Below are positions 62,870 to 64,000 of a stretch of DNA of 64,000 nt, piece by piece. A program made the translations under genes and the position numbers. Under the pieces are notes generated by a model. The model made no database searches, was not told where the DNA came from, and was given only the letters and a program-made list of their open reading frames with translations. Position 1 is the stretch's first letter. Each line of letters starts with the position of its first letter. This DNA comes from Euryodendron excelsum (Eukaryota > Streptophyta > Magnoliopsida > Ericales > Pentaphylacaceae), in assembly GCA_033060915.1 (NCBI GenBank), contig CM065377.1:57888183-57952182 (forward strand). Direction: 5' to 3'.

Positions 62870-63245
62870 CTACAAGTGTCTGGTGCGGGTACGGGTCTTA
62901 AGTGTCGGATTTGTCCAATTCCCATGCCCAAGGACACCGGAACTCGACAAAATATTCATATTTCTTAATATAATTTTTTATTTTCTAGGATAAATTAGTG
63001 TTTATAAGGTGCTATAAAGCATTTTATGCATAATATAGGAGCTTTATGTATATTAATATGGTAAACTCGAATAACTAAACATTTTTGTTATGGTATACCC
63101 AACAATACATGTCGGACACATGTCAACACCTATACCCTTAGCAACGATACATGTCTATCCAATAATACATGTCAAGACACATATCAACAGCCATACCCAT
63201 ATCAACAATACATGTCCGACACGGTTACTTCATACATTCTAGAAG
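62870..63245 (+). repeat. Dispersed repeat, copy 2 (inverted relative to copy 1)
   Basis: The inverted match to 57380-57735 runs from CTACAAGTGTCTGGTGCGGG to ACATGTCCGACACGG. Copy 2 has an internal tandem expansion of the CAACAATACATGTC(C/G)GACAC module (about three units at 63106-63222) that copy 1 has once. No coding capacity. Confidence 0.75.
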
Positions 63246-63547
63246 AGTCCGCGTAAGATATAACAATGAGAGGAACATGCACTGTATAAGTTCTAAACAG
63301 ACGGTGTGACCAAAAACATCCAATATTATTACTTGCAAAACTGAGTTATACAAACAGAGAAGGAATCAGTAAGCAGTTGGTTGCATAATCATTCAGCCAA
63401 ATCCCAGAAGTTCAGCACAGCTGAAATTGGCTGCACCAGGAAGATCCAGTTTAAGCAACCTGTCAGAAGTACCTGCTTTACTCATCATTTTCATCATCTC
63501 TATTCTGGTCTCACCCAAACTATTGAACACATGAACCGCATGTAGGA

Positions 63548-63655
63548 CTAAGCAAACACCACATCTGCCAGTTGGTGTCTTTGGATGCCCTGCACACCAC
63601 CATGACCGTGCTGAAGGCTATCATGAGATGTCGTTCCAGTATTCACAGTGCCACT
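63548..63655 (-). other. Possible 3'-terminal exon of an unidentified minus-strand gene
   Basis: On the minus strand an AG acceptor (TTGGCAG) is followed by about 36 codons reading GTVNTGTTSHDSLQHGHGGV and QGIQRHQLADVVFA, then TAG at 63548-63550. The base composition here and in the 200 bases downstream is more gene-like than the surroundings. I do not recognise the protein. If real, it is the last exon of a gene whose other exons lie beyond 64000, and it would conflict with LARP6 extending past 64000 unless the genes are nested or this is a captured fragment. Confidence 0.25.
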
Positions 63656-64000
63656 GCCAACGTATTTTCAAGGGTACTTGAAATGAAAATCCAAGATTTT
63701 TTTATAGGTATGTTCTTGTTCTAGGTCACCTTTACTATTATACCCATCATAGTTTTGCTTCTGTTAAGAAATAGTTCTAAAGGAAAGGAAAAAGTAACGT
63801 AAGTTTTCTTCCGAACTGCTATTTTTTCTGCTTTTTCCGGTGTTTTTCTTTTCCCTCTTTTTTTTTTTTTGTTTTGGGGGGGTGGGGTGTGGGTGTTTAG
63901 TTTGGTGTTCAACCGCAAGGATTTAGCTGAAGCACACCCTTCTTCCTCCTTTTCTGGGTTCAAACCTTGCCTCTTCCCCTCAAAAGAGCCAGAAAAACAA
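63656..64000. other. Window end without a recognised gene
   Basis: T-rich sequence with a long T run and a G-rich stretch (63870-63898). I see no exon. Confidence 0.4.

Larger units (their letters stand above)
59738..63547 (-). other. Long 5' intron region of LARP6 filled with repeats
   Basis: No exon of LARP6 or another gene is recognisable. It contains a MULE-like element (60314-61503), the inverted copy of the dispersed repeat (62870-63245), a purine-rich stretch at 61680-61830, and AT-rich unique sequence. If the La-motif exon lies beyond the window, this is part of one intron of more than 4.2 kb. Confidence 0.5.

Overview
This 64 kb window is nuclear DNA of a flowering plant, most likely a eudicot. 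The evidence is AT-rich intergenic DNA and introns, GT-AG multi-exon genes for plant-specific families, and dense LTR retrotransposons, MITEs and SINEs. I cannot name the species. There is no operon-like or prokaryotic content and no CRISPR array.

Four host genes are supported, all on the minus strand: a complete RPL18a-like membrane-protein gene (54-6450, 4 exons), a complete single-exon CYP710A sterol C-22 desaturase (34077-35600), a complete cytosolic RPS14 gene (48816-52465, 6 coding exons), and the 3' part of a La-related protein 6 gene (56038-59737, 9 exons seen; the exon encoding the La motif must lie beyond position 64000). A broken CYP87-like P450 lies on the plus strand at 29410-31801.

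From 9.27 to 27.46 kb there is a nest of dead LTR retrotransposons. A plus-strand Copia element supplies an LTR remnant, a gag fragment, the second half of pol and a 3' LTR. Between its gag and pol pieces lie a plus-strand Athila-like Gypsy element (LTR, tRNA-Asp-type primer site, gag, protease, RT, RNase H, integrase and an extra post-pol ORF) and the end of a minus-strand Copia element (gag start, primer site, long LTR). That long LTR is itself split by another Athila-type LTR.

From 35.99 to 44.29 kb there is a Tourist-like MITE and a tandem duplication of about 3.7-3.9 kb. Its two copies differ by a MITE-like insertion in one and a 601-bp solo LTR with a perfect 5-bp target duplication in the other. 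From 46.8 to 47.1 kb there is a LINE fragment. The LARP6 introns carry a SINE with a 14-bp target duplication, a MULE-like element with an 11-bp flanking repeat, and an inverted pair of a dispersed repeat that brackets four exons.

The most unusual signal is a CpG-rich GATCGATCG palindrome array that the Athila-like element carries twice. One copy is in the LTR just before a TATA box. The other is in front of a second TATA box preceding the post-pol ORF. It looks like a promoter module used for both the genomic transcript and a separate internal transcript. The host genes are unrelated in function and I see no functional cluster.
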